A stretch of DNA of 64,000 nt from an uncultured Flavihumibacter sp. (GTDB lineage: Bacteria; Bacteroidota; Bacteroidia; Chitinophagales; Chitinophagaceae), in contig CABHOY010000024.1 in assembly GCA_902168105.1 (NCBI GenBank), positions 1 to 64,000 on the forward strand, in the 5' to 3' direction. A program made the translations under genes and the position numbers. The notes beneath the pieces were generated by a model. That model saw nothing but the letters and a program-made list of their open reading frames with translations, was not told where the DNA came from and did no database searches. Position 1 is the stretch's first letter, and the number at the start of each line of letters is the position of its first letter. Shown one piece after another: positions 63,394-64,000 of this stretch.

Positions 63394-64000
63394 TTAATGA
63401 ATCAGTTTATGTATTTCGGTCAATAGGGGATAGCTTATGATGAGCCAGAAGAGTGTTTTGCCGGATAGGATGGTCCGCAGGATACGTAGTGCTTTGCCCA
63501 TTTGTGCTTCAACAGTTTTAACAGATATATTTAGTTCCGCAGCGATCTCGGCATAACTTTTCTCTTCAAATCTGCTCTTATGAAATATTTCGCGACATTT
63601 CTCCGGGAGCGTCTTCATGGCAGCCTGCACCTCTTTTTTCATATCTGACAGTGCCATGGATTCTTCCGGCGTAGTAGTGCTTTCATCTTCGCCGGAGGCA
63701 AATTGATCATAGTGCCGTTGCCGTGTCTTTCTGCTCTTGATATAATTGAGACAATGATTGTGCGTAGCTACGTACAGGTAGGAACGAACAGACTGTTTGA
63801 TGGTCAGCTCTTCCCTTTTCTGCCATAACTGAATAAAGACAGACTGCACCACATCTTTTGCTGCATCGTTGTCTTTTAGTATAGTATAAGCATACGTATG
63901 CAATACTTCAAAATATTCAAAGAAGTACTGTTCCAGTAGGCCACTGTCTTTTTTTGACTCTTTTACCGCTTCCAATGCCTCGCGCTTATAATTTGGATCC
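63394..64000 (-). CDS. ECF RNA polymerase sigma factor, probably truncated at the window edge
   Basis: A FecI-type sigma factor. Region 2 (YFFEYFEVLHTYAYTILKDN, VVQSVFIQLWQKREEL) and region 4 (LPEKCREIFHKSRFEEKSYA, ISVKTVEAQMGKALRILRTI) are complete. The frame stays open beyond the TTG at 63975 to the window end, reading DPNYKREAL before it, so the real start probably lies outside. The C-terminus has a hydrophobic tail (KTLFWLIISYPLLTEIHKLI) that is common in this Bacteroidota group. It heads the operon with FecR and the STN protein. Confidence 0.88.
   Translation of the reverse strand, partial: DPNYKREALEAVKESKKDSGLLEQYFFEYFEVLHTYAYTILKDNDAAKDVVQSVFIQLWQKREELTIKQSVRSYLYVATHNHCLNYIKSRKTRQRHYDQFASGEDESTTTPEESMALSDMKKEVQAAMKTLPEKCREIFHKSRFEEKSYAEIAAELNISVKTVEAQMGKALRILRTILSGKTLFWLIISYPLLTEIHKLIH

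Noticed and set aside
1..64000. tRNA or rRNA genes
   Set aside because: Intergenic regions were read for tRNA-like acceptor and T-loop sequences (such as GGTTCGAATCC) and none fits; the GGGATTCGAGCC stretch near 33545 belongs to the hairpin element.

Overview
The window looks like chromosomal DNA of a soil-type Bacteroidota, most like Chitinophaga or a close relative (Chitinophagaceae). The evidence is two SusC/SusD pairs, FecI/FecR-type sigma/anti-sigma pairs with STN domains, a type IX secretion sorting tail, TAnnTTTG promoter elements, few Shine-Dalgarno sites, and many two-component genes. The genus call is inference; no rRNA or tRNA gene was seen. The left edge cuts fabF and the right edge probably cuts an ECF sigma gene.

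Layout. 1-2636: end of fabF, rnc, and a WYL regulator with a GyrI-like protein. 2637-12141: two short promoter/mini-ORF/terminator cassettes, then a polysaccharide utilisation locus (ECF sigma, FecR anti-sigma, STN-bearing SusC, SusD, DUF3823 lipoprotein, GH43). The chain sigma - anti-sigma - STN transducer implies glycan-induced control from the cell surface, with an arabinose-containing glycan as likely substrate. 12142-16352: two gene-poor stretches around an OmpR-type two-component system, holding a perfect 94-bp palindrome and candidate small proteins. 16808-27564: a compact co-directional cluster of cytochrome c, SoxC-like sulfite dehydrogenase, SusC, SusD, two DoxX-like membrane proteins and a phytoene-desaturase-like flavoprotein. 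I read it as uptake plus respiratory oxidation of an unknown, probably sulfur-containing, compound. 27783-31489: a secreted basic-secretory-protein peptidase with carbohydrate-binding-like domains and a PL14-like lipoprotein.

31664-34967: an ECF sigma operon and a TlpA-like thioredoxin. 35020-47096: a SNF2 helicase and a signalling island (stand-alone receiver, a 2037-residue cytosolic hybrid kinase with about twelve HAMP modules resembling fungal group III kinases, and a receiver-kinase). 47158-51775: GH3 beta-glucosidase and a flotillin-like protein. 52418-57639: a redox block (seven-heme cytochrome, Crp/Fnr regulator, SDR protein, PQQ dehydrogenase with a heme domain). 57997-64000: a small membrane protein, a LytS/LytTR pair, a 2OG-Fe(II) oxygenase, and a second sigma/anti-sigma pair followed by an STN protein that has no TonB-dependent receptor beside it.

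The most unusual non-coding signal is three long intergenic palindromes (94, 63 and about 134 bp) of unrelated sequence, plus a shorter hairpin element flanked by 14-bp direct repeats. All assignments come from reading motifs and context; no database search was run.
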